DNA of 64,000 nt. Source: Colocasia esculenta (Eukaryota > Streptophyta > Magnoliopsida > Alismatales > Araceae). Each line of letters begins with the position of its first letter. Positions within the stretch are counted from its first letter, which is position 1. The notes below the pieces were generated by a model. That model was not told where the DNA came from. It ran no database searches and worked only from the letters and a program-made list of their open reading frames with translations. Shown piece by piece: positions 9,760 through 20,411 of this stretch. Position numbers and translations under genes: made by a program. The DNA lies in assembly GCA_014218235.1 (NCBI GenBank), contig CM024753.1:174878348-174942347 (forward strand), read 5' to 3'.

Positions 9760-11636
9760 TCAGTCTTGATTCATAGCATGAAGGCTGGACTTGAGCTGAG
9801 ATTGCATTGTGGAGAGTCTTGTATGCACAAGTTCTTCCAATCTTTGACTGTTCTCATACATATTGGACTCAAATACTGACAGGTCAGTTGAAATTGGTTG
9901 TGCACCAGAAGAAGAAGAGCTGGCAATGCCATGCTTGTTGATGTTTCTTAGCTCCTTCTTGAGGGTAGACATCTCACTGTCTATATGTGCTGAGAGATTC
10001 TTCATGCCTTCTAAGTCGTCAACCATATGAGCAAATGACAGCCTAGTCTTGGATATCTGAGATACTGCTTCTTGACTGTTGAAAAGGTTGGTTTGAGAAT
10101 TTGCTAAAATCCCTTGAAGGACCTTTTCCAGAGTTTCTTGATGTTCTTTCAATTCAAGGGATGCATCAGCCAAAGTTCCAATGAGTCTGTTGAACCTTTG
10201 AGTTGCATGATCTGATGCTTCTTTCTGCTTGATGAACTGAGCATTCATTGAATTTTCCAACATCTGTATCTTCAGGTCAAAGCTCTCGGACATTTGTTGG
10301 ATGGTAGAAGTAAATGCATCAAACTTGTCATTGAGAAAGGAATATAACTCTGGTGGAACAGAAGGTCCACCAAAGGAAGTGGAGGTTTGAGCATGAGCTT
10401 GTGGAGTGAATGAAGGAATATCCACAACAAGATGAAGTGGTGAAGAGGTCTGAAAGGGAGGTGTGATAGGTACATCCTGGGGTATGGGTGCTTCTTCCTC
10501 AACATGAGGCTAATCCTCATGTGCAGGAGGCTGGTCCTCATGTGCTGGTACCTCAGGAGGTTGTGCCACTACCTCAGGAGCCACTGGGGCCTCAACGACA
10601 GCTGGTCCTCTTCTCACTTGATCACCTTCCAGTCTAAATCCCATGAATTTCTGAATGTGCTTCAAATTGTAGATATTTGCCTTGGGAATGGATTGGGCTT
10701 GCTCATTCTCAAATGACACTCCATAATGTGCAAAGACTGGTGTGAGATGAGCAGCATAAGGTAGAGATCTGTGGAGATCTATCCTTGTGGTTTCTGACAT
10801 GATTTGGTACATGATGACATTCAAATTAATTTTGATCTCTTTCTTCACGCAGTAAATAACAAATCTCTGTATGTCAGTGAGTCTATCCCTGCCACCACCT
10901 TGGGGTGTGATGATTGTGGTAAGGATGTGATGTACCAATTTCAATGCAGGGGGGAAGGTATTGGTGTTGAACTTGGTGACATAGGTCTGCTTGGGCTCTG
11001 ACTCAATAGCTGGGAATCCAGTAAGCATAGAATAGGCCTTATGCAGATCAAACTCAAAATCATGATAACTTTCACCTTCATTGGGGACTCTGAATAGGGT
11101 GGCAGCCAATTCAGTAGGCAAGTCAATCAAAACACCTTTGACCCTTGACTTGTAACTTCATCTGTGCATTCTAGGTTCAGATAGAACTCTTGAACTAAAC
11201 GGGGGTAAAAAGTTCTGAACTCAGAAATGAACGGCAACCAAGTCCGAAAGCGGAAGAATTGAAGGACTTCAGGGAATGCAGCTGCTAGGTCATTATCCGC
11301 TAGGTCAACAGCCCTAGGTTTGATGATAGACTTTCCTTTTCTAGCAAGCTTGGATGGAGTGGCTTCAGAAGGCTTGGAAGACCCAGATGAAGTGGAGGAG
11401 GATTCCTCAGATGGCTCAGGAGAAGATGCCAGAATTTTTCATCTAGGGTGAGCAGATCTTCTGTGGGATGCCCTACCTCTCTTCGATGGAGTAGGAGATG
11501 CAGATGATCCTCCTGGCTGCTGAGCAGGGTCATGGCGACGCTTGCTTCTTCGCTCAACAGGGTGTTCTTCCACTGCAATAGGTCTGGCATTTTCCCTAGA
11601 CCTGGCACCACGGCTGGGCATCTGCTTGGGGGCCAT
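9760..11636 (-). pseudogene. Envelope-position ORF of element B, frameshifted
   Basis: It starts at MAPKQMPSRGARS (11636) with a basic, Arg/Ser/Pro-rich N-terminus. A frameshift near 11440 leads through LPFISEFRTFYPRLVQEFYLNL-type sequence into the open frame 11130-10510, which contains VLIDLPTELAATLFRVP and HHILTTIITPQGG. This region matches the putative plant transposon protein domain seen in Sirevirus ORF3. The last part (10425-9760, 221 residues) is a long coiled coil with DLEGMKNLSAHIDSEM. There is no convincing signal peptide or transmembrane helix, so a true envelope role is doubtful. C (28941-30814) carries a close homologue. Confidence 0.82.
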
Positions 11637-11765
11637 GATTGCAGGCGAAAATGGAAGAACAGGGGATGAAGGAGATGGGGTGAAGGGAAGGAAGATAGAG
11701 ATGGTTGGGAGGAGGGAAGGAGATGAAGATTCTTGCCGTTATCAAAGAGAGATGGCGGCCATGGG

Positions 11766-11937
11766 GTCGACCTGGGGTATAAAAGGATTTTTTGGGTACA
11801 ATGGCCCGCAGGTACAAGAAACTCCAAACCGGCGCCAACGGCTGGAATCACCCAGAAAGGCTGTGTGTCGACACTAGACAGGGAGTGTGTCGACACGGGC
11901 TTAGACTTTGTCGACACTAGATGGAGGTAGTGTCGAC
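11766..11937. repeat. GTCGAC palindromes upstream of B's env-position ORF
   Basis: Cores lie at 11867, 11889, 11910 and 11932 (spacing 22, 21, 22), and one more at 11766. Several are in the GTGTCGACAC context, identical to the LTR palindromes. They lie 130-300 bp upstream of the ATG at 11636 on the minus strand. C has the same set at 31043-31111 and 30943. Confidence 0.88.
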
Positions 11938-11944
11938 CTGGCCT

Positions 11945-12765
11945 GAAGAATTTTGTAAATTCAAGCATGAGAAAAATTTGTGAATTTTGGGAAATCGTTA
12001 ATATGATGAAATATGAATGGAATTAACTTTTCAAGGATTTTTAAGACACCAAAGAATTCATTTGTCAAATTGTTACAAAAATTCATCAAACTTCAAGTTT
12101 TACACAACAACTTATATGATATATTCATTAAATGACTTGAGCCATTAAAATGATGGTTTGAGGGATATAATACATTCAACAATCAATGACAAACTACCAT
12201 ATTCTCCAAATCCAAAGAAATAAAAATGTCTTTTAGATTGAGATCAAGTGTGATGAAAATAAACAGCTTTAAAGCAAACTGATGAAAGATAGGGATGATT
12301 CTTTTAAAACAATTCTCCTTGGACATACACATTTTTTGTAATTTTTAAACAAACTATCAAATGAAGTAAATCTTGTTCACTCAAGAACTAATGCTTTTTA
12401 CACACCATAGTCCCTGGATACTAGAGATTTACACATTATCAAGTTTCAAGGGGTAAATGATAACCTTTTGACATGAAAATATACGTTTATCAGACGTCAA
12501 TATTTCCAGTTACTCAGTCATCATCAAAATGTATAGAGTATTTTTGTTTTTATTGTTTTTTTTTTTAATTTTTGAACCCCTTTGAACAGAGATAGCAAAA
12601 AGGCTTCATGACATACATGACACTTCATTCACTGTGAAGGTGTGTAGTTTCTCAGCATTTGTGCCATTGCTCTGTTGAATGGTAATTGTAAGGAGAATTT
12701 TATAAAATGAAAGCATTTATATCCCACATCAGTTGCAAAAAAAATGTTTAAATTCAAGTCACACA
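11945..12765. other. Non-coding spacer of B between RNase H and env-position ORF
   Basis: AT-rich with no ORF. Several stretches are almost identical in C (31130-31930), such as ACACCATAGTCCCTGG near 12405 and ATATACGTTTATCAGACG near 12480, so the spacer is part of the family's ancestral sequence. Confidence 0.7.
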
Positions 12766-13260
12766 TTATCCTTCAGTCTTTGAAAGAGATTTGAATTTCT
12801 GTAGTCTTGAAGAGTATAGTTGAGAGTTGACTGTAAAAAGATGTAGTAGATCACTCAAAAAATCATTTTGAGGTTCTAGACAACTCAATGAGTACATCAT
12901 GCAAGGAAGTTGTTGTAATTCAAGAAGAGTTTTGAATTTTGCAAAAAGAATGACTTGTGAATTCTCTAGCTCCCCCTGAGATGATGATTCCAACAACTTT
13001 TCATCAAAATCAAGATGTGCAAGTATTTTGAAAACATAAATGATTCTCTTTGAACAACAAAAACTCCCCCTCAACAATTGTATATTCATTTCTTGGTACT
13101 TGGCGGAGACATATACTCTCGCATAGTGAAAGTGTCCAGACAAGCAGAACTTGTCCTTCTTCAAGTCACCATTTGATATACCAAGAAGTTCAACACAATG
13201 TGAGTTGAAGAATTTATTGTCAACAAGAAATGGAAGTTGAATTGTGAGATATGTGAACAA
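12766..13260 (-). CDS. Unrecognised 164-residue ORF between RNase H and env-position ORF of B
   Basis: The frame opens at MFTYLTIQLPFLVDNKFF and runs to KSLSKTEG without a stop. C has the same sequence at 32146-32400, but a small deletion breaks the frame after LSGHFHYA. Cys-rich spots (SFCCSKR, SLSCLEPQ) and alternating hydrophobic residues are present, but I recognise no family. Two GGGGGAG tracts (13064 and 12970) fall inside it, so the region may be conserved for nucleotide reasons (extra polypurine tracts) and be open by chance. Confidence 0.35.
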   Translation of the reverse strand: MFTYLTIQLPFLVDNKFFNSHCVELLGISNGDLKKDKFCLSGHFHYARVYVSAKYQEMNIQLLRGSFCCSKRIIYVFKILAHLDFDEKLLESSSQGELENSQVILFAKFKTLLELQQLPCMMYSLSCLEPQNDFLSDLLHLFTVNSQLYSSRLQKFKSLSKTEG

Positions 13261-13344
13261 TATGAATCAAGGAAGCAAAGAAGAATGATGAAACAATGAC
13301 TCCCCCTCAGAATATACCTAAACACTCAACCCAAATGAGAGAGA

Positions 13345-13860
13345 TCAAAAAGATGGACATTTGCAAAGACCAAGCTCTCTCCTCAAGGATGAAAATCTAC
13401 TATCAGGAAGAGGTTTGGTGAAGATGTCAGCAATTTGTTTTTCAGTTTCAATAAAGAGGAGTTCAAAGAATTTCTTTGCTACCTCATCCCTCAAGAAATG
13501 ATGCCTAATTTCAATGTGTTTTGTTCTAGAATGCTGAATTGAGTTTTTAGACAGATTTATGGAACTTGTGTTGTCACAAAGAATGGGAACACAACCTAAC
13601 TCTTGGTTGTAATCAAGAAGTTGGTGTTTTACCCAAAGAATTTGAGTGCCACATCTACCAGCTGCAACATACTCAGCCTCTGCAGTTGATAGAGCAATTG
13701 AGTGTTGCTTTTTAGAAACCCAAGAGATTAGGCATCCACCTAAGTACAAACACAAGCCACTTGTGCTTTTTCTATCTAGCTTACACCCAGCATAATCAGC
13801 ATCACAATAGGCAATCAAATCTAACTTACAACCAGCAGGATACCAAATTCCAAGATCACA
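13345..13860 (-). pseudogene. RNase H of element B
   Basis: The open frame 13818-13345 holds the complete Copia RNase H: YCDADYAG with the first Asp, RKSTSG, STAEAEY with the Glu, LCDNTSSINL with the next Asp, KHIEIRHHFLRD and FTKPLPDSRF. It ends at CKCPSF and a stop. The domain itself looks intact; it is called pseudogene because the RT upstream is shifted and the polyprotein cannot be made whole. Confidence 0.92.
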
Positions 13861-14800
13861 TGTTCCAACAAGATTTTAAAGATCTTTTAACAGCTAACAT
13901 GTGACTTTCTTTTGGATTAGCTTGAAATCTAGCACACAAGCACACACTGAACTGAATGTCAGGTCTAGAAGTAGTGAGATAGAGTAGAGAACCAATCATA
14001 CCTTATATGTCTTTGGGTCTACTGACTTACCAAGTGAGTCTCTTCTAGTTTAGCATTAATTGCAATGGGTGTGCTTGAATGCTTGAGGTTCTAGAAGTCG
14101 AACATTTTTAGAAGTTTTTTGACATATTTGGTTTGACTTATGAAGATCCCCTTACTGGTTTGGTTAACCTGCAATCCCAAGAAAAATTGTAAGTCTCCCA
14201 TTAAACTCATTTCAAATTTATTTTTCATTTGGTTTGCAGATTCACTGCACATACTCTTATTGGTTGAAGCTTAAAAACATGATTAGAATATTTTTCATTT
14301 TCAAAGCCCGGAGGTTGTTCAACAAAAAATTTTCTTTTATATAACCATTCAAAAAGGCACTTTTGACATCCATTTAATAAACTTTAAATTTTAGTGAAGT
14401 TGCAAAAGTAAGAAAAATTCTTACAGCTTCTAGCTTAGCTACAGGGGCATATGACTCTTCAAAATCAATTACAAATTTTGGTTGTACCCCTTTGTAACTA
14501 GCCTAGCTTTATTCCTTATGACTTGACCATTTCATTCAATTTATTTCTTAAAACCCATCTAGTGCCAATGACTGATTGGTCACTAGGTCTAGGTACTAAT
14601 TCTCATACTTGATTCTTTCAAATTGATGAAGTTCATCATGCATTGCATTTATCCAGTCAGAATTCATTAGAGCTTCATCAATTGATTTTGGTTCAACTGG
14701 GAAATTAGTGCTAGTGGATCTTCATGAATTGCATTCAGAAATGATGATCTAGTTCTTACCCTATCATGCACATTGCCAACATATTTTCTAATGGGTGATC
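13861..14800 (-). pseudogene. Reverse transcriptase of element B, heavily degraded
   Basis: Short pieces in all three minus frames match RT of C (33129-34135): VFRNKL, EESYAPVAKLEAV-like, VEQPPGFENEKY near 14320, and the GSLLYLTTSRPDIQ region near 13960. A block containing ALYGLKQ through YVDD present in C (33415-33580) is missing here: the sequence passes from the primer-grip side directly to the KPNHVF part near 14270. With this internal deletion B cannot encode an active RT. Confidence 0.82.
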
Positions 14801-14830
14801 TCTCAAAAATCTATGTTCAGAAGTTACCTG

Positions 14831-15811
14831 TTAAGATGCACTTAAGTCTGGAACAACATTACCTGATCCACTAGGAGTAGGTGAATGAATGTTCAAATTC
14901 TCACCAATGTCTTCTTTCCTCAACAGTTGGTGAAGAATCCACAATGAATCACCATCTTCATTATTGACTGTCCCTGCAAGATTTAGAACCATGAGTTGAA
15001 AATGAATTTTCATCAAAAATAACATGTGGAGACTCTTCAACAGTTTTGTTCTTGAGAGAGTATACTCTAAAAGCTCTTGACACTTTAGAATAGCCAAGAA
15101 AGATGGCTTCCTAACTTTTAGCATCAAACTTGTCAAGATTTTCCTTATTGTTCTTATGCACAAAACATTTACACCCAAAGATTTTGAAATAAGACAAGGT
15201 TGGCCTTCTGTTTTTCAACAACTCATAAGGGGTTTTTCTGATTTTGGTCTGACCAATGCTCTATTGAGAATGTGATTTGCTATATTCATAGCTTCAGCTC
15301 AGAAGGATTTGGGAAAATTACTTTCTAAGAGCATGGATCTAGCCATTTCCACAAGAGTTCTATTCTTTCTTTCCACAACTCCATTTTGTTCTGGAGTTCT
15401 TGGTGAAGAAAACTTGTGAAATATGTAAAGTTCAGCACATAAATCAGAAAAGGATTTATTTTCAAAGTCACCCCCATGATCAGTCAAAATGTTTTTGATT
15501 TTATATGGAAAACTTGTTAAGGAAGCTGTACAGAAATTCCTGAACTCAAGACAAGCATTACTTTTGTGGGACAGAAAGATAACCCATGTAAATCTAGTAA
15601 AATCATCAATAATGACAAACCCATATATTTTGCCACTAAGACTTAGAATTCTTGTTGGGCCAAAGAGGTCCATATGAAGTAATTCTAGTGGCTTAGATGT
15701 GAGTACCTCATTGAAGGTTTTAAAAGATTTTCTGGTTTGTTTTCCTTGGGCACAAATCCCACAAACTTGATTTTCTACATTAGAAAAGGATTCAGGAAGA
15801 CCTTTAACCAA
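14831..15811 (-). pseudogene. Integrase of element B
   Basis: The frame 15811-15299 has the GAG-pre-integrase end (CGICAQGKQTRKSF) and the catalytic core: MDLFGPT, IDDFTRFTW, TDHGGDFEN and NGVVERKNRT, giving the DX35E arrangement. It stops at KSF followed by TGA where C reads Trp (FWAEA), so a G-to-A change truncated it. The C-terminal part is at 14831-15178 in a shifted frame. Confidence 0.92.
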
Positions 15812-15819
15812 ATTCAGCC

Positions 15820-16345
15820 TTAACAGTTATTTATTGTTCTGAAACTTGCATGACCAAGTCTTTTGTGCCAAGTCATGCAATTTCATTCTTATTTGCAACA
15901 AGACAAATATTTTCAGAAAAGTTTTTATCAAGGTTGATCATGTAGACATTGTTTTCCCTCTTTCCAAAGAATTTATTTTATCAGTTGATGAGTCAATTAT
16001 CTTGCAAAAATCAGATTCAAACACAACTTTGTGACCTTTGTCACATAGTTGGCTAATGCTCAGCAAATTGTAATTTAAACCATCAACTAACAAAACATTA
16101 TCAACTGAGTTTGAGGAAGATTGACCAACCTTTCCAGATCTAATAATTTTTCTTTATTTTTACCTCCAAATGTAACAGAACCTCCCTCCTTCTCAATCAG
16201 GAATGAAAAATTAGCTTTGTCTCCAATCATGTGTCGTGAACACCACTATCAAGGAACCACACATTTGAGTTGGGTGCACGACTTTCCTGCAAAAACAATC
16301 AGTGGAGAGAAGATTTTGGTACCCAAACATTGTTGGGACCATCAG
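15820..16345 (-). pseudogene. Protease and pre-integrase region of element B
   Basis: On the minus strand the Copia aspartic protease motif VWFLDSG is readable near 16250, but a 1-bp deletion shifts the frame right after it (C keeps the full motif at 35245-35634). Downstream pieces match VTFGGKNKGK and SISQLCDKGH of C. The usual function is maturation of the Gag-Pol polyprotein. Confidence 0.8.
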
Positions 16346-16700
16346 AATGTTTGAGCATTGACATCAAATCTTTTCTAACCTAAATCTGATTTATTTTTGT
16401 TTTTGTTTTGTTTCAGTGGTGTTTTTTGCCTTTTTTAATTTGTTCTTCCCTTTTGGAATAAAAACACCAGTGTTCTTTTCTCTTTAGGAGGGGAGTTTTG
16501 CATTTGGACATGAGTGTTCAGTTGTGGAGGTACAAACCAAGGTTTTGTTGGTACATTGAAAAATTTGGATAGAAGAATTGAGGGTGGTACCAAAATGGAT
16601 TGTGATACCATTGGTCCAAGAATTAGTCCAATCAGCTTGATGTGCTGTCTTGGAAGTCCAAGGTTTGTCATGAATGGCTTTTTTGAATTTTTCTTATTTT

Positions 16701-18316
16701 TCAGATTTTTATTTGAATTTTTGGTTGTTGATGGTTTGTGTTTATTGAGGTTGAGCAGGTCGACCTGTCCTTGACTGATGTCGACACTACAGTCACAGAT
16801 TTCATCTTTTTGTGGACTGGTGTCGACCTGTCAGGTGATTGTGTCGACCTGTTTGATTTCTTTTTGTTCTGGGTTTTTGAAGTCTTTGTTGTGTTACTTG
16901 ACACTTGCTTGTTTTTTGTGTTTTCAAGACTAGGACCTTTGACAAATTTTATCAAGGGTGCTTTTTCCCTTATTTCACCAGATTTGTCTTTCTTTGATTT
17001 TTGTTTGTTGAATCCTAGTCCATGTGATTCAGATCTCATTCTGGCTCCTAGCAAGGCCCCCAAATTGTCTTTACCTTTTGTGAAGGTTTCAATGACTTGC
17101 TCTTTTTCTTTTAGCTGGTTTTCTAAGGTTTTGATTTCATCAGCATTTTGTTGTTTTTCTTTTTGTTCCAATTCCAGCTTTTCAGACAATTCTTTAAACT
17201 CATGAGTGGCCTTTTGGGATGCAAACTTGAGCTCATCAATCACATTCAGAAGATTTTCTTTTTCCTCATGGAGCTCAGCTACTGTATTTTCCAATTCACA
17301 AATTCTTTTGTTTATTGATTGGTCATGCAGAATGTTTTCAATTTTCTTCTTTAGATGTTGTTTCTTTTCTTATTTCAGAATATTTTCAACAAGTTCAGCA
17401 TACGCATCTTGTCAATCATCAATTGAATAATCTTCAAAAGATGTATTTACCTTTCCATCTGAGCCATTTGCCATAAAGCAAATATCCTCACTCTCAGAGC
17501 TTGAGGACTTTTCTTCTTCTTTCTCACTTGAGTCTTCATCAGACCAAGTGGCAACCATTGCTTTTGGCTTCTTGAATTTGTGAATCTTCTTGTATTTCTC
17601 CTTCTTGTTCTCAGGACATTCTCCCTTCATATGTCCTGGTTTGTTGCACCAGTAACAAATGACAACTTCATCAGATTTCTGATTTCTACTTGAATTGGCA
17701 TTAGAAAAGGAAGTGTTTCTTTTCCTGACGGGAATTTCTTTTTCCAGAGAGTTTTCCTTTTCTATATTTTAAGAATTTTCTGAATTGCCTGGTCATAAGG
17801 GCAAGCTCATCCTCATTGGACTCAGACTCATCAGAACTTGTTTTCTCCTGATTCTTGTCTTTGTTACTAGATGAAGCTTTGAGGGCTACTGGTTGGTTTT
17901 GATTATGTGCTCTTCATTTCTTTTGAGGTTTATTTCATAAGTCATTAAGGATCCTATCAATTCATCCAAAGAGATTTTGGACAAATTTTTAGAATCTTCG
18001 ATGACTGTGGCCTTAGTGTGCCAAATTGAAGAGAGAGAGCGCAAGATTTTCCTTACCAAATCAGCATCTGTATAATCCTTACCTAAATCCTTCAGTCCAT
18101 TTACAATGATCATAAACCTAGCAAACATTTCAAAATTGTCTCATCAGATTTCATCATAAACAGTTCATACTCAGAAACAAGAATGTTGGCTTTGGTTTCT
18201 TTTACTTGAGATGTTCCCTAATAGAGTAGCTCAAGCTTATCCCACATCTCCTTGGCAGATTTGCACATAGAGATTCTTGAGTACTCCTTAGGGTGGACTA
18301 CACATTGGATCATATT
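16701..18316 (-). pseudogene. Gag of element B, main part: capsid, zinc knuckle, coiled-coil extension
   Basis: From right to left: the copia-type gag domain (MFARFMIIVNGL, DLVRKILRSLSS, 18128-17886); the CCHC knuckle CYWCNKPGHMKGEC at 17616-17656; an acidic Ser/Glu-rich segment (17500); then a long coiled coil (ENTVAELHEEKENLL to KEKEQVIETF, 17294-17060) and a Lys/Ser/Thr-rich tail ending near 16701. Frameshifts lie near 17400 and 17770. A long C-terminal coiled coil is characteristic of Sirevirus gag, and SIRE1 gag is known to bind LC8-type dynein light chains. The first 75 residues are 3 kb away (21349-21578) because of solo LTR G2. Confidence 0.88.
16759..16848. repeat. GTCGAC palindromes inside gag C-terminal coding sequence of B
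   Basis: Cores at 16759, 16780, 16822 and 16843: offsets 0, 21, 63, 84, all multiples of 21 bp or seven codons. On the minus strand they encode RST or VST every seven residues in the gag tail. Same palindrome as in the LTR. Confidence 0.88.
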
Positions 18317-18978
18317 TGTAACTCCCCGAATTTTTTTATTTAGTTGAGAAACTTGAAAAATAAGGTTCTTAGACTTAAACATTATTCTTAGGTTGAATTA
18401 ATTGATATTTGAGAATGTTTAGCATTAATGAACGTTTCCCTAGTGTCGTACTCGGACGTGCGCGCTCCCACAGGGCGACACTGAAAAACTGTAATAAAAA
18501 CAAAATCTGAGAACACCATAATTTCCAGAAAAATGTGGAGATCTCAGAAATATAAATATCTGAATTTTTCGGCATGCAGACTTCGAGGATAAGTCGACGC
18601 GACTATTTTCTGGGTGATTTTTCACCTACTATAAAATAAATTCTAAAAATTAATAAAAAATCACCATAATTAGCAAAACAATTACATTAGCCTATGGCTG
18701 AAATTTCAACACAAATAGACATCATTTGAATATGTTTACATGAGGATCTTGGGCCAGCCGAATTAGGGGCTATTTACGGTGGTGATTTTCTGGAAATTTT
18801 ATTTGCCTACGTTAGGGGCTGTGTGAGCCACCTTACCTTGGTGTGAGGCCTACACGTTAACCCTATAGGTGTAAGCTTTGAAGAGCATGCATGTGAGATG
18901 TGTTGCCATGGAAATCAAATGGTTTCTACAGTGACACCTGGGCGGCCAACGTGCCTGGTGCATGGAGCGCTGGGAGCT

Positions 18979-18985
18979 TATAAAA
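18979..18985 (+). promoter_or_regulatory. TATA box of solo LTR G2
   Basis: GCTTATAAAAGCCC, followed by a pyrimidine-rich stretch (ttctctcttccacctc) of the kind seen at plant transcription starts. Confidence 0.65.
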
Positions 18986-20234
18986 GCCCTTCACCAGCCG
19001 ATGTTCCAGTCCTTCTCTCTTCCACCTCTGCTTACTCCTTGCTCTGGTTTCTCTTTTGCTTGTGCTCCTGCTGTTGCGGTTGGGCTATTTCCGTTGGAGC
19101 TACTTTCTTCTTCTACCGTCACTGTTGCTGTGCATACTCCTTGCTGCTGGAGTTACTTCCGTGGGAATGCGTTGCTACTTCCACCTTGAAGTACTGTTGC
19201 TACAACTCTGTGGGAACTCTTCTCTTGCTGGGTGTGGATTCATTCGTCAAGAACAAGTGAAGGTTTATCTTGTTAATTATGTAGGATTCTCTTCTCTAGT
19301 CTATTCTCTTCTTTTCTTTCTTAATCCTTGTCTCTTACCTTTGATAAAGAATCATGAATACCTACATACCTGCCTTTGAACTTGAGAGTTCTCTTAAGAA
19401 TTGTGTGTCCATTTCCTAAATTATGTTTTAGTATGTGTGTTTGTAGAATTCGACCCTCTTTCCTTCTTCTCTAACTCATGTTCTTGGACATGCTTTATAA
19501 CTTACTGTTTGGATGTCCAAACTTATGCTCTAGTGTCATGAACACCTCTAGCACTATATGTATGTTTTGAGTTGCTATAGAAGATACTCTTTGAGTTCAC
19601 ATAATCTCTGTTTGGAAAGGATTTCCTTCCAGTATCATGTTGTAGTAGGTTCCTAGCCATTCATGTGTAGGATTCATCTCCTTTTCCTTAATCTTGTTCT
19701 CCACACATGATAAATAACTCGTGTTGAGTAGTCAAGTTGATATATCTGTAATCCTACTGTTCTTTCTCTAGTTTTGATGAATATTCTTACGTTGGGGGAG
19801 GAGAAGATACTTGTTTTACTTCCAGATCATCTCTTCTTCTTCTTCTTCCACCCTTGATCCTTGTATACGTTATAGAATTTTGATAGAAGCCACAATACCA
19901 TTAGAACTTGTGACTAACTTCTGTCCAGATGTTTGGTACTTCATGCCTTGATTTAGATCCATGAAACATTTTATGTTTTAGTATTTATCTTGTAGGAATC
20001 TTCCAATAAACCATTGCTATCAAGACACACTTCCAACACTATACTATGTCTAGTTCTAGCTAGACAAGCTTGAATTGCAAATCTCTCATTTCATCTCGCT
20101 TGTTCAGTTTATAAACCACTGTGAGAACTCCAATTAGACTCTTCCATTTGATATAAACCATGCCTTGGTTTATAAGTTCTATAATTAGGGTGTTTAGAAT
20201 GGATTTAAATCATTTCTGGAAGTTCTACTGCTAC

Positions 20235-20411
20235 CTGTTGACAGCCAGCCCAAAGCTGTCGACAGGCACATGTCTTCCAGAACTCCAGATTTATGGACTG
20301 TGTGTATCTGTCGACAGCCCTCTTGTTGCTGTCGACAGATACCCACAGACCCAGCAAACCTGAGCTCTGTCTATTGCCATCTGTTGACAGCCCCTTCCTG
20401 GCTGTCGACAG
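20235..20411. repeat. CTGTCGACAG palindrome pairs in solo LTR G2
   Basis: CTGTYGACAG copies start at 20235, 20256, 20308, 20329, 20381 and 20402. Pairs are 21 bp apart, with a repeat period of 73 bp. The first member of pairs one and three is CTGTTGACAG. Spacing matches the array of B and C LTRs although the flanks are unrelated. Confidence 0.92.

Noticed and set aside
18898..19379. Three overlapping plus-strand ORFs in G2
   Set aside because: Pyrimidine-rich leader sequence downstream of the LTR TATA box; no protein similarity that I recognise.
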